Of a DNA stretch of 64,000 bases, positions 1 through 7,534 are shown piece after piece. Each line of letters starts with the position of its first letter. The stretch's first letter is position 1. The notes beneath the pieces were generated by a model. It searched no databases. It saw only the letters and a program-made list of their open reading frames with translations, and was not told where the DNA came from. A program made the translations under genes and the position numbers. This DNA comes from Thermoflexus hugenholtzii JAD2 (lineage in GTDB: Bacteria > Chloroflexota > Chloroflexia > Chloroflexales > Roseiflexaceae), in assembly GCA_945881915.1 (NCBI GenBank), contig CAMCVW010000011.1:1-64000 (forward strand), written 5' to 3'.

Positions 1-166
1 GGACGTAAGAACCGCTGAAAGCATCTAAGTGGGAAATACCTCCCAAGATTAATGTACTCACTGAGAAAGTCAGGTAAGGCCCCCAGAAGATTACTGGGAT
101 AAGCGGCTGGAGCTGGAAGCATGGTGACATGTGGAGGCGACCAGTGCGCATGGCTGAGGGCTTCCC
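1..166 (+). rRNA. 23S ribosomal RNA, 3' end (partial)
   Basis: The first bases match the conserved 3' region of bacterial 23S rRNA, including the block around GAACCGCTGAAAGCATCTAA at 10-29. The terminal stem region ends near GGCTGAGGGCTT (about 151-162). The gene enters from outside the window, so only its end is seen. The exact 3' end is approximate. It is followed by 5S rRNA and an initiator tRNA in the same direction, the tail of an rRNA operon. Confidence 0.93.
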
Positions 167-232
167 TGATGGAAGATCTGGTACGTGTTCGACGTGCAAT
201 GTGCTCAACTCATTCATATCCAACTCTGAACC

Positions 233-349
233 ATTGGCGTGCACGAAGCGGAGTGGACCCACCCCGTCCCATCCCGAACCGGGTCGTGAAACAATCCAGC
301 GCAGAAGGTACTGCAAGGTTGCCTTGTGGGAGACTAGGTCTGTGCGCCA
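233..349 (+). rRNA. 5S ribosomal RNA
   Basis: This 117-nt stretch begins with TTGGCGTGCAC and ends with GTGCGCCA, which pair as the 5S helix I. In between is the characteristic CCCATCCCGAACCGGG loop (about 268-283). It lies about 65 nt after the 23S end and 7 nt before the initiator tRNA, as expected for an rRNA operon. Confidence 0.93.
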
Positions 350-356
350 TCAACAT

Positions 357-431
<75 letters not shown>

Positions 432-441
432 ATTGGTAGCA

Positions 442-485
442 AACCCCTCTGAATGCTTGTCATTCAGAGGGGTTCCGCTTTTTAC
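442..485 (+). terminator. rRNA operon intrinsic terminator
   Basis: A 14-bp perfect stem (AACCCCTCTGAATG / CATTCAGAGGGGTT) with loop CTTGT is followed by a T-rich tract. It sits 11 bp after the tRNA CCA end and would terminate the rrn-tRNA transcript. Confidence 0.9.
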
Positions 486-533
486 TATGCAAATAGTGTG
501 AGCATGCAATAGTTTTCTGTGAGTGATTTTTAT

Positions 534-565
534 CGAGCGGGGCTTTTTGCAAAAAGCCCCGCTCG
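534..565. repeat. 32-bp perfect palindrome, copy 1
   Basis: CGAGCGGGGCTTTTTG is followed directly by its exact reverse complement. The same palindrome type, with changed but compensated stem bases, recurs at 1176-1205 and 55508-55541. It could act as a bidirectional terminator or as a small interspersed palindromic element. There is no coding potential around it. Confidence 0.85.
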
Positions 566-584
566 AAGTTATCAGTGAGTAGGT

Positions 585-783
585 TTCAGTGAGTAGTAGT
601 TGTGTCGCGGGGCGATTGCGTCGCGATTGCGTCGCGGCACCCCTCCCAACCCCGTCTTGGCATGCCGATTCTCGCTGCAACCGCCATCCAGATAATCCTG
701 TCGGCATGCCATCTCTTGCAGATGCAATAATCGTCGCCGGGTAGGCCACAGTTCGGCATCAACCCCATTATCTCGATCTGACT
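585..783 (+). repeat. hairpin repeat family, copy A
   Basis: One of two diverged copies in tandem, offset by about 197 bp. The core is an inverted repeat, TTGGCATGCCGA (657-668) and TCGGCATGCCAT (701-712), followed by ATC, about 6 nt and AGATGCAATAAT. Outer boundaries are estimated from the alignment with copy B. An internal 11-bp direct repeat, GCGATTGCGTC twice, lies near 612-633. No gene is visible between 486 and 1300. Confidence 0.7.
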
Positions 784-983
784 GCGTTAGAGCAAATAGT
801 GTTTCTTTTTCAGTAATTAGGCGTTGTGTCGCGGAGCGTATACTTCCTCCGTCTTGGCTTGCTGACAACCGCTCCATGTACTATTCAGAAAATCTTCGTC
901 GGCAAGCCATCTTGTACCAAATGCAATAATTATCCGCCGAATGTAGGGAGCCATATCGGAATCTGATCATGGGGAGTGGATTG
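784..983 (+). repeat. hairpin repeat family, copy B
   Basis: Diverged second copy. Its core arms are TTGGCTTGCTGA (854-865) and TCGGCAAGCCAT (899-910). Compared with copy A the central bases of both arms have changed together, so pairing is kept. The flank after the 3' arm (CTTGTACCAAATGCAATAAT) aligns with copy A. Boundaries are approximate. Confidence 0.65.
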
Positions 984-993
984 TACGTTTTTT

Positions 994-1055
994 GCATCTT
1001 ATACACGATTCCATTGGCACTGACGCGGTGCGTCAATGCCATGACGGGAGTATTC
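994..1055 (-). repeat. hairpin repeat family, copy E (inverted orientation)
   Basis: Arms TTGGCACTGACGC (1014-1026) and GCGTCAATGCCAT (1030-1042) enclose a 3-nt loop. The flanks GCATCTTATACACGAT and ATGACGG match those of the tandem copies near 50.5 kb. Relative to copies A and B it lies on the opposite strand. The loop is much shorter than in the other members. Confidence 0.6.
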
Positions 1056-1175
1056 TGTAATACAATCAGCTTGAGAATGACCATGGATTGACGGGATGAT
1101 GGAATTACCCCTACGGCGTCGGCGTGAGATATTCTTTGGCGTACCAATCGACGCACTGTATTGTAAAGTTGTATT

Positions 1176-1205
1176 GAGCGGGGCTTATTGTAATAAGCCC
1201 CGCTC
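1176..1205. repeat. 30-bp palindrome, copy 2
   Basis: GAGCGGGGCTTATT, a 2-nt loop GT, then the exact complement. Same family as 534-565. It lies about 95 bp upstream of the second initiator tRNA. Confidence 0.8.
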
Positions 1206-1300
1206 GTAATATGCTCTCCTCCCCGCGACAACTATTTTTCGGTGCTATCACACGATTCTCATCTGTGTGGTGTTAATCAGGCGTATACTAATTCTAATGA

Positions 1301-1375
1301 CGCGGCGTGGAGCAGTGGCAGCTCGTTGGGCTCATAACCCAAAGGTCAGTGGTTCGAATCCGCTCGCCGCTACCA
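1301..1375 (+). tRNA. tRNA-fMet (CAT), initiator, copy 2
   Basis: A 75-nt cloverleaf nearly identical to the tRNA at 357-431. Differences lie in the acceptor 5' strand, the D loop and the outer anticodon stem (TTGGG/CCCAA in place of TCGGG/CCCGA). The GGG/CCC initiator signature and the C1-T72 mismatch are retained. A TATACT -10 sequence at 1284-1289 suggests its own promoter. A terminator follows at 1384. Confidence 0.93.
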
Positions 1376-1383
1376 ATCAAATA

Positions 1384-1417
1384 CACCAGCAGAGTTTTCT
1401 TCTGCTGGTGTTTTTTT
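1384..1417 (+). terminator. intrinsic terminator of the second tRNA-fMet
   Basis: Stem CACCAGCAGA / TCTGCTGGTG (1384-1393 and 1401-1410) followed by seven T. It begins 9 bp after the CCA end. From here to the PadR promoter at 1612 nothing else is seen. Confidence 0.9.
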
Positions 1418-1611
1418 GTGTTTTTTGCGACCCGCAAATGTACAGCGTCATTCGCGCATTGTTTTGATGACACGACGAGGTGTTTTTCTGCGTTGCAATC
1501 ACACTATGGCGAAGTACATCGATACTTTTCAATTCTAGATATTTCATGAACAAACGTGAGGGCAGAATGCGCAACGGTTTGCAATGTTTTCTAGGTTAAA
1601 ATCGAAACTGA

Positions 1612-1640
1612 TTGACGTATATCATTCATTGATATATGAT
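1612..1640 (+). promoter_or_regulatory. PadR operon promoter with operator in the spacer
   Basis: TTGACG (1612-1617) and TATGAT (1635-1640) are separated by exactly 17 bp. The palindrome TATATCA-TTCAT-TGATATA (1618-1636) fills that spacer and runs into the -10 box. A second AT-rich partial site, ATGATATAT, lies at 1652-1660. A repressor bound here would block RNA polymerase, which fits autorepression by the PadR protein encoded just downstream. Confidence 0.75.
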
Positions 1641-1674
1641 TGTATCGATAAATGATATATGGAACGTGGATACT

Positions 1675-2001
1675 ATGCCGAGACACGATTCGATATCGCT
1701 TGGTGAGTTGAATGACTCGCAGTTTTACATTTTGGCAGCACTCGTTCAGCCACGGCACGGGTATGCCGTGATGCAGTTGTTACTGGAGGTGCCGAATCAA
1801 ATGGTTCATATCGGGCCGGCGACGCTGTATACGACGTTGCACAAACTTGTCGACGCTGGGTTATTGGAACGCTGCGCGTCTGAAGGAGTGAGTAAAGTCT
1901 ATGTGATTACGCCAGACGGATACAGTCGGCTCGAGAATGAAATAGCGCGTAAACGGGCGATGGTTGCATTTGCTGAACAGCTCGTGGGAAGCATGCGATG
2001 A
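1675..2001 (+). CDS. PadR-family transcriptional regulator
   Basis: A 108-residue protein of the PadR winged-helix family. LGELNDSQFYILAALVQP, RHGYAVMQ and PATLYTTLHKLVDAGLLER carry the typical helix-turn-helix and wing, and VYVITPDGYSRLENE begins the final helix. PadR regulators are usually local repressors that respond to small molecules or cell-envelope stress. The ATG at 1675 is chosen because an upstream in-frame ATG at 1636 lies inside the -10 box of the predicted promoter. The gene heads an operon with a DUF2812 membrane protein and a CPBP protease, a context seen with PadR regulators. Effector unknown. Confidence 0.9.
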   Translation: MPRHDSISLGELNDSQFYILAALVQPRHGYAVMQLLLEVPNQMVHIGPATLYTTLHKLVDAGLLERCASEGVSKVYVITPDGYSRLENEIARKRAMVAFAEQLVGSMR

Positions 2002-2056
2002 CTCTATTGATTTGGTTGTTGCCTATCGGTAGTGCACTGGGTTGAGAGGAGGATGG

Positions 2057-2728
2057 ATGCGTACACCACAAAGAATACTCCCGATTACCCGTCGCGAGAT
2101 CCGCTCTGGACTGGCTTTTGCCGAAGAGCACGATCTGCAGCGGTTGGCGCGGTTGGCGGCTGAAGGCTGGCGATTGGTGGAGATCCGCGGATTGTATATG
2201 GTGCTCGAGAAAGCTCCACCCGAGCAGTTTGTCTTTGCGATTGACTACCAAGCAACTCCAGATCCAGAGTACTTTGAAGTCTGCGCAACTGCGGGATGGA
2301 CACACGTTATCTCGGTCGAACAGCATATCCATCTCTTTTGCGCTGTGCCTGGTACGCCGTCGATATTTAGTGCCAACGATGCGATAGTCAAATACGAACG
2401 GGCTGCACGGATGTTTGCTAGACCAGCATTGTGGAGCAGTGTTGTGTTCGCTGTTGGAATCTCTGCGGTACTTTTGAGCGGAACGACATGGTTGGTTTCG
2501 AAATTTGATGACGGAGTGTTGACTGCGATTGACTTGGTCGGTTTCATCTTGGTAATACTCGGTGGGACGATGTTGATTTTCACTGCATTACCATGGAGTG
2601 CCTATCGCCTGCGAGCCAGTGGGTATGCATTGCAGTGGAGTCGGCTGGTCTATGCCGTGGTGTTTGCAGGTTGCGGCGCGTGCATCGGGTACTTTGTTGG
2701 AGCGTATATTACCAATGCCGGTTGGTAA
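2057..2728 (+). CDS. DUF2812 domain-containing membrane protein
   Basis: A 223-residue protein. The N-terminal soluble part matches the DUF2812 style (EEHDLQRLARLAAEGWRL, YFEVCATAGWTHVI, IHLFCAVPGT). Three hydrophobic segments follow, at about residues 123-145, 157-180 and 196-216. DUF2812 proteins are frequently encoded next to PadR regulators; their biochemical role is not established. The start is the ATG at 2057 behind GAGAGGAGG; a TTG 15 bp earlier lies before the ribosome binding site. It is 55 bp after the PadR gene and 16 bp before the protease gene, so probably the same operon. Confidence 0.85.
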   Translation: MRTPQRILPITRREIRSGLAFAEEHDLQRLARLAAEGWRLVEIRGLYMVLEKAPPEQFVFAIDYQATPDPEYFEVCATAGWTHVISVEQHIHLFCAVPGTPSIFSANDAIVKYERAARMFARPALWSSVVFAVGISAVLLSGTTWLVSKFDDGVLTAIDLVGFILVILGGTMLIFTALPWSAYRLRASGYALQWSRLVYAVVFAGCGACIGYFVGAYITNAGW

Positions 2729-2744
2729 ATAGAAAGGGACGGGT

Positions 2745-3614
2745 ATGAACTGGGTACAGAATACTGCAGCAGGGAACAGCAAATGGTGGAGCTGGTGGCT
2801 CGGGATTGTGGTCATTCTGGTTATTTATTTGGTTCTGGGTTCTATCCCTGCGGTAATTGGGACGATGAATGGGCTCATCAATCTTGAACCTGGCGGTAGC
2901 ATGATGAGTGGTTCTGCAAATCCCGTTCAATTTGTGTTACTCATGTGTTCCCCGTTGATGTTGTTTGTTGGTGTGTGGATGGCACAGCGCCTGGTGCATC
3001 GACGCTCAATCAGTGCGTTGTTGAGTGCCAATGGATTTCGCTGGCCGTTGCTGTGGCAGGGTATGGGAATCTGGTTGGCACTGGGGATACTCTTCACGCT
3101 GGTCGAGTCGTTGCTGTACCCCGGTCGATATAGTTGGACATTTGATTTTTCGAAGTGGATCGTCATTGCACCACTGGTGCTGCTGCTTATTCCCATCCAG
3201 GCTGCGGGCGAAGAGCTTTTCTTCCGAGGCTATTTGCTGCAGGCAATAGCGCGTTTACGTGCGCATCCAATCTTACTGGTGTTCGCCTCAGGGGTTTTGT
3301 TCATGCTCCCCCACTTGAGTAACCCAGAGATGAGTAATGCGCTCGGCGGCCAGATTCCAATGGCATTGAATTACTTTTTGATGGGTGTTGGACTCGCGTG
3401 GGTGAGTCTGCGGGACAATGGCATCGAGCGAGCAATTGGTATTCATGTGGTCAATAACTTGTATGCCGGTGTATTTGTGGGGTACGCAAATTCTGTCTTA
3501 TCGACACCGACGTTCTTCGAAGCCAATGTAATTGATGGCTGGCTTGGCGTAGGTACACTGGTCTGTAGCTTTGCCGTTATTCTTTTGATGAATCGATCCG
3601 CTCATCGCGAATGA
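2745..3614 (+). CDS. CPBP family intramembrane metalloprotease
   Basis: A 289-residue multi-pass membrane protein of the CPBP (CAAX protease / bacteriocin-processing, Abi) family. The glutamate motif AAGEELFFRGYLLQ and the later histidine motifs MLPHLSN and IHVVNNLYAG, each in a hydrophobic helix, supply the expected catalytic residues. Relatives cleave prenylated or bacteriocin substrates inside the membrane; the substrate here is unknown. An AAAGGGACGGG ribosome binding site precedes the ATG. It is the last gene of the PadR operon, which suggests control by that regulator. Confidence 0.9.
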   Translation: MNWVQNTAAGNSKWWSWWLGIVVILVIYLVLGSIPAVIGTMNGLINLEPGGSMMSGSANPVQFVLLMCSPLMLFVGVWMAQRLVHRRSISALLSANGFRWPLLWQGMGIWLALGILFTLVESLLYPGRYSWTFDFSKWIVIAPLVLLLIPIQAAGEELFFRGYLLQAIARLRAHPILLVFASGVLFMLPHLSNPEMSNALGGQIPMALNYFLMGVGLAWVSLRDNGIERAIGIHVVNNLYAGVFVGYANSVLSTPTFFEANVIDGWLGVGTLVCSFAVILLMNRSAHRE

Positions 3615-3683
3615 GTGCGATTGCGCTATTTTTTTCGCGAGTTCCTTTTTCGTTCCCATGCGTACGCTGATATTTCACGATAT

Positions 3684-3713
3684 AACAACATTAGTATATA
3701 TACTAATGTTGTT
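3684..3713. terminator. 30-bp AT-rich perfect palindrome after the PadR operon
   Basis: AACAACATTAGTATA joins its exact reverse complement with no loop. It lies 70 bp downstream of the CPBP protease stop and is followed by T. It may end the operon or be an operator. The rest of 3615-3893 holds nothing recognisable. Confidence 0.5.
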
Positions 3714-3893
3714 TGTATTCATAGTCTCGTAATGTTTACGCTTTAAAAACTACTCAGAATTGAACATGTATTGGATTCGTTGTTTGTAAGGGATGAATGG
3801 CTTGCTCGAGTACCCGCACGAAACGTCAAAACACGAAAACTGTCGAGGTAAACATGCTTTTTGAGTATCCCAGTAGAAGCAGATTTTGCCATA

Positions 3894-3922
3894 TTGCAGT
3901 GTGTTCTGAATGAGATTACAAT
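3894..3922 (+). promoter_or_regulatory. sigma-70 type promoter of prs
   Basis: TTGCAG (3894-3899), a 17-bp spacer, then TACAAT (3917-3922). Transcription would begin near 3929, leaving a short leader before the ATG at 3957. This argues against an earlier in-frame start at 3861. Confidence 0.6.
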
Positions 3923-3956
3923 ATCAATACAAATGATAATCGTTGACGAGGGAATC

Positions 3957-4949
3957 ATGAGTAGCCGTTTTAGCGAGATGCGGATTTTCAGTGGCAGTGG
4001 CAATCCTGCCATTGCACAGGCCATTGCAGAACGGCTCGGTGTGACCCTCGGCGACATCACGCTGACCAAGTACCCGAACGATAATTTGTTTGCCCGGCTG
4101 AACGAGAGTGTGCGCGAAAAAGACATTTTCATTGTGCAGTCGTTGACCGCACCGCTGAGCGATCGCATTATGGAATTGTTGATCATGCTGGATGCCTGCC
4201 GTCGCTCAGCAGCGGGGCGTGTGACTGCGGTGCTGCCGTTTTATGCATATGGACGGACTGACAAGCGCGATCAGCCGCGCGTGCCCATCACGGCCCGTCT
4301 GATGGCCGATATGATCCAGACGGCGGGTGCACAGCAGGTGATAACGCTTGACTTGCATGCGGGCCAAATTCAGGGCTTCTTTTCGATCCCCGTGGACGAA
4401 CTGAGTGCTATGTCATTACTGGTGCGGCACTTCCGCGAAAAACACGTCGAAAACTACACGGTCGTCGCTCCTGACATGGGTTTTGCAAAGCGTGCCCGTA
4501 ACTTCGCTGAGCAATTGGGTGTGCCCTTGGCGATTGTCGAAAAGCGTCACCTTGACCATGTTCACCCATCGAACGAGCATGTACGGCATGTCGAGGCACT
4601 CAATGTCATCGGTGACGTCGAGGGTCGGCATTGTATTTTGGTCGATGATGAGATTGCCACGGGCAATTCATTGATTGCAGCTGCCGAACTCCTCGTGGCG
4701 CGTGGTGCAACGGCAGTCTCTGCGGGGGTCGTGCACTCGATTATGGCTGGCAAAGCCCTCGAGCGGCTGGCTGCCAGCCCTATCGGCGAATTCGTCACCA
4801 CAGACACCCTGCCCATTGCCGGTGTCGAAAAGTATCCGAATATCAAAGTGTTATCAGTGGCGACACTTTTAGCAGAAGTGATTCAACGGATTCACAGCGG
4901 AATTTCGGTGGACTCCATTAATCTTTTTCAGCGCACACAACGGCATTAG
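3957..4949 (+). CDS. prs: ribose-phosphate pyrophosphokinase (PRPP synthetase)
   Basis: A 330-residue cytosolic enzyme that makes PRPP from ribose 5-phosphate and ATP for nucleotide, histidine and tryptophan synthesis. Seen are the N-terminal MRIFSGSGNPAIAQAIAERL, the ATP-site region FYAYGRTDKRDQPRVPI, the metal/ribose motif DLHAGQIQGFF and the PRPP-binding loop ILVDDEIATGNS. The usual GGVxRAR motif reads MGFAKRAR, a modest divergence. The ATG at 3957 follows GACGAGGGAATC and yields the family length. It is a single-gene unit with its own predicted promoter. Confidence 0.95.
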   Translation: MSSRFSEMRIFSGSGNPAIAQAIAERLGVTLGDITLTKYPNDNLFARLNESVREKDIFIVQSLTAPLSDRIMELLIMLDACRRSAAGRVTAVLPFYAYGRTDKRDQPRVPITARLMADMIQTAGAQQVITLDLHAGQIQGFFSIPVDELSAMSLLVRHFREKHVENYTVVAPDMGFAKRARNFAEQLGVPLAIVEKRHLDHVHPSNEHVRHVEALNVIGDVEGRHCILVDDEIATGNSLIAAAELLVARGATAVSAGVVHSIMAGKALERLAASPIGEFVTTDTLPIAGVEKYPNIKVLSVATLLAEVIQRIHSGISVDSINLFQRTQRH

Positions 4950-4960
4950 CAAGCACAAAT

Positions 4961-4988
4961 TATGAATTATGAATTATGAATTATGAAT
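4961..4988. repeat. heptamer tandem repeat TATGAAT x4
   Basis: Four exact copies of a 7-bp unit directly after prs, framed by CAAAT and ATTTG. It is the same repeat style (7-bp period) as the large array at 55.3 kb. Confidence 0.9.
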
Positions 4989-5094
4989 TTGTGATCCGGT
5001 TGAACGGGGAGTGACCTGATATTTTGTGGCACCGCGGACATCGCTGTGTGAATAGTTCCGCTGATGGATAATCGTCTACTGCACCAGAGGAGGC

Positions 5095-6345
5095 ATGATG
5101 AAGGATCAACTCGCAATTGCTGGAGGTACGCCAGTCCGTGCGCAAGGGTACCCTGAATGGCCCGTCCATGACGAAGCAGACGAGGCATTATTGCTCGAAG
5201 CACTGCGCAGTGGACGCTGGGGCGGCTACCCCGAGCCTGGGCCGTATAGTGCGCGATTTTGTGAGGCGTTCGCGGCTTTTCAAGGAAGTAAGCACGGAAT
5301 TTTGATGGTAAACGGTACGGTGACGATGGAAGTCGCCCTCAAGGCACTTGGCATCGGGTGGGGTGACGAAGTCATCGTCCCAGGTCTGACGTTTGCTGCA
5401 ACGGCATATGCACCGATGGCCGCTGGGGCGTTACCAGTGGTGGTTGATGTTGAACCAAAAAGTTGGGGTATCGACGCAGAGGCGGTAGAGGAAGCAATTA
5501 CTCCACGCACCAGAGCGATTATTCCTGTTCACACAGGACAAATCGTCTGCGATATGGATGCGCTGACGGCGATTGCAGAAAAACACAATCTGCATATCAT
5601 CGAAGACTGTGCACATAGTCCGGGCAAACAGTGGCGCGGCCGTGGTGTCGGCAGTTTTGGGGCATTTGGTTCATTTAGCCATCAGAGTTCCAAAATCCTC
5701 ACCGCAGGCGAAGGTGGATCGTTGCTGACCGATAACGAGGAACTTGCCCAGAAGGCACACTCGATAATCGACTGTGGGCGTCCCAAAGATTCCGCAGGTC
5801 AGCAGTACAACTTCGGCTGTAATTATCGACTCGGCGAACTCCACGCGGCACTCCTGTGCGGGCAGCTCGAAAAGTTCAATGCACAGATGCTCGAACGCGC
5901 AGAAAACGCTCGCTACTTCATGGAACGCCTGAAGCAACTAGAGGGCGTCCGTGCGTTGCATCTCGACGAGCGCGTCACCCGCTTGTCGTTCTATCGATTT
6001 ATTGTGGCAATTACACCCGAGGCGTTTGGTGGGGTCTCGAATAGTGTTGTCTGCGATGCACTCGATGCAGAGGGTATTGGTTGCTGGGTAGGGTACGATC
6101 CGATGAGTAAATATCCGTTGTTCCAACCACGCCTGTCACGATTGCCTGTTGCAGTAGCCTATGCAGATCGGCTCGATCCGAGTCGGTGGTCGTTGCCGGT
6201 GGCAGAACGCGCGGCACACTCCGAGCAGATTTATCTCGACGAAGCGATATTCCGGGCGGGCCGAGCAGGCATTGATCATCTGATTGAAGCGTTTGCAAAA
6301 CTGCAACGTAATCCGGATGCCCTGCGGAAAGCAGCAAATAAGTAG
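5095..6345 (+). CDS. DegT/DnrJ/EryC1/StrS-family PLP-dependent aminotransferase
   Basis: A 416-residue fold-type I aminotransferase. The PLP lysine lies in FSHQSSKILTAGEGG, preceded by the aspartate-containing IIEDCAHSPGKQW. NGTVTMEVALKALGIGWGDE and GLTFAATAYAPMAAG are typical of the sugar aminotransferase (StrS-like) group, which transfers an amino group to keto-sugars or keto-inositols for antibiotics or surface glycans. The exact substrate is not predictable. Two tandem ATGs (5095 and 5098) follow AGAGGAGG; the second has the better spacing. It stands alone between prs and a terminator. Confidence 0.9.
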   Translation: MMKDQLAIAGGTPVRAQGYPEWPVHDEADEALLLEALRSGRWGGYPEPGPYSARFCEAFAAFQGSKHGILMVNGTVTMEVALKALGIGWGDEVIVPGLTFAATAYAPMAAGALPVVVDVEPKSWGIDAEAVEEAITPRTRAIIPVHTGQIVCDMDALTAIAEKHNLHIIEDCAHSPGKQWRGRGVGSFGAFGSFSHQSSKILTAGEGGSLLTDNEELAQKAHSIIDCGRPKDSAGQQYNFGCNYRLGELHAALLCGQLEKFNAQMLERAENARYFMERLKQLEGVRALHLDERVTRLSFYRFIVAITPEAFGGVSNSVVCDALDAEGIGCWVGYDPMSKYPLFQPRLSRLPVAVAYADRLDPSRWSLPVAERAAHSEQIYLDEAIFRAGRAGIDHLIEAFAKLQRNPDALRKAANK

Positions 6346-6390
6346 GAATTTTGAACTATGAATGAGGAATTGTAGTTTTAGACACGGGGA

Positions 6391-6423
6391 GGCGGCCTGC
6401 GGAAACGCAGGCCGTCTTTCTCT
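6391..6423. terminator. intrinsic terminator after the DegT-type gene
   Basis: Stem GGCGGCCTGCG / CGCAGGCCGTC with loop GAAA, then a pyrimidine-rich TTTCTCT tract. It separates the aminotransferase from the convergent thioredoxin gene. Confidence 0.8.
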
Positions 6424-6532
6424 ATCCTGATGCAGACAAGGAGAAATGATTTTTGCAACCGCCCACAGAGAACGCACAAAAATCACCGGACATGCGTTGT
6501 ACCGACGCACATCCGGTGTATATAAGCGCACG

Positions 6533-6943
6533 CTAGAGGCAGTGCAGAGGTGCCGAAAAGACAGCAAGTTGATTGTAGAGAGTCACATCATCGGTGTACC
6601 CGAGGTTGACGTGGCGGATGGTACCGCTCGCGTCGTGCACGATGGTGGTCGGCACGGTGAAGATGCCCAGTGTTTTGACGAGGTCTTGCCGGTCTTCAAT
6701 GCGCAAATGGGTAACCGGGAGGTCCGCCCGCTGGGTACGTAATCTCGTGAGAGCGGGTTTCTGGAGCTTTTCGCATTGCACACAACCATCTGCAGACAAC
6801 GCGATCACCCCCGGTTTGCCGCGATTATCAGCCGGGATATCGATGTGTTGAGTGGTCGCACGGCGGCTGAGGTAGGTCATGTACGCACGTACTAGTAGGA
6901 CGGCCACGACGACTCCGACCAGAATCAAGAAACGTTCGATCAT
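6533..6943 (-). CDS. membrane-anchored thioredoxin-like protein
   Basis: A 136-residue protein with an N-terminal membrane anchor (IERFLILVGVVVAVLLVRAY) and a thioredoxin fold. ADGCVQCEKLQKPAL supplies the CxxC redox pair and TVPTTIVHD the cis-proline motif. It probably acts as a thiol-disulfide oxidoreductase on the outer face of the membrane. The start at 6943 follows GGGGGTAGGT and lies 2 bp after the stop of the upstream DUF4395 gene, so the two are translationally linked. DUF4395 proteins are often paired with thioredoxins. Confidence 0.88.
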   Translation of the reverse strand: MIERFLILVGVVVAVLLVRAYMTYLSRRATTQHIDIPADNRGKPGVIALSADGCVQCEKLQKPALTRLRTQRADLPVTHLRIEDRQDLVKTLGIFTVPTTIVHDASGTIRHVNLGYTDDVTLYNQLAVFSAPLHCL

Positions 6944-6945
6944 AC

Positions 6946-7362
6946 CTACCCCCGTAGCCGCGCCAATTGCGCATACATGAAGCAGCCAGCACAGAATCCG
7001 GTCGTCACATTGATGAGTGCGAGGGTCAGGACCAACAGTCCAGCTCCCCACGTGATGCTGAGTGCGCCAACGCTGCTTGCGACCACACCGACAATGAGGA
7101 CGCCAAAACCAACCTGCTGCGCAAAACGATGTGGGGCTGGGTCTTCGACGACTCGTTCGGTGCGCAAGACACTGGCGCGTACCAGAAATCGATAGGCGAG
7201 CAACTGCAGGGCGTAGTTGGGGTTGAGGAGTGTCAGCCCCAGCATGATGGCTACAGCCCAGATGAACGCCGGGCTACTCGCGACGAATCCCGCTGCTATG
7301 CAGGTGATGAGCGTGATCTGGGTGAAGCGCTGTGCGCTGCGATCAAATGTCGGCAGTGTCAT
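6946..7362 (-). CDS. DUF4395 family membrane protein
   Basis: A 138-residue integral membrane protein with two pairs of hydrophobic segments (about residues 15-50 and 88-130). The last helix contains the TTGFCAGCFMY motif characteristic of DUF4395. The two cysteines in this motif and the downstream thioredoxin suggest a role in membrane thiol chemistry or sulfur handling; this is inference. First gene of a two-gene operon with a well-formed promoter and a palindrome in its leader. Confidence 0.88.
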   Translation of the reverse strand: MTLPTFDRSAQRFTQITLITCIAAGFVASSPAFIWAVAIMLGLTLLNPNYALQLLAYRFLVRASVLRTERVVEDPAPHRFAQQVGFGVLIVGVVASSVGALSITWGAGLLVLTLALINVTTGFCAGCFMYAQLARLRG

Positions 7363-7373
7363 GGTTACCTCTT

Positions 7374-7437
7374 TTATATGAGTAATATAATCAACTCACT
7401 GTATAAAAAGTATAGCGACGATGCGGGGGCATGTCAA
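7374..7437 (-). promoter_or_regulatory. promoter and operator of the DUF4395-thioredoxin operon
   Basis: On the minus strand TTGACA (7437-7432), a 17-bp spacer and TATACT (7414-7409) form a near-consensus promoter. Just downstream of the expected start site lies the palindrome TTATAT-GAGTA-ATATAA (7374-7390), a likely repressor site. No regulator gene is adjacent. Confidence 0.75.
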
Positions 7438-7534
7438 TAGGAATTCATGAGTAACTCGTGTATATATATCATGTATTTTTATGATAAAAAACTGTCCATG
7501 CGCTTCAACGCATGGACAGTGAGAACGAGGGAGA

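Noticed and set aside
1636-1674. Longer N terminus of the PadR protein starting at 1636
   Set aside because: The ATG at 1636 falls inside the predicted -10 box and operator.
3861-3956. Longer N terminus of PRPP synthetase
   Set aside because: It would begin upstream of the predicted promoter and has no family likeness.
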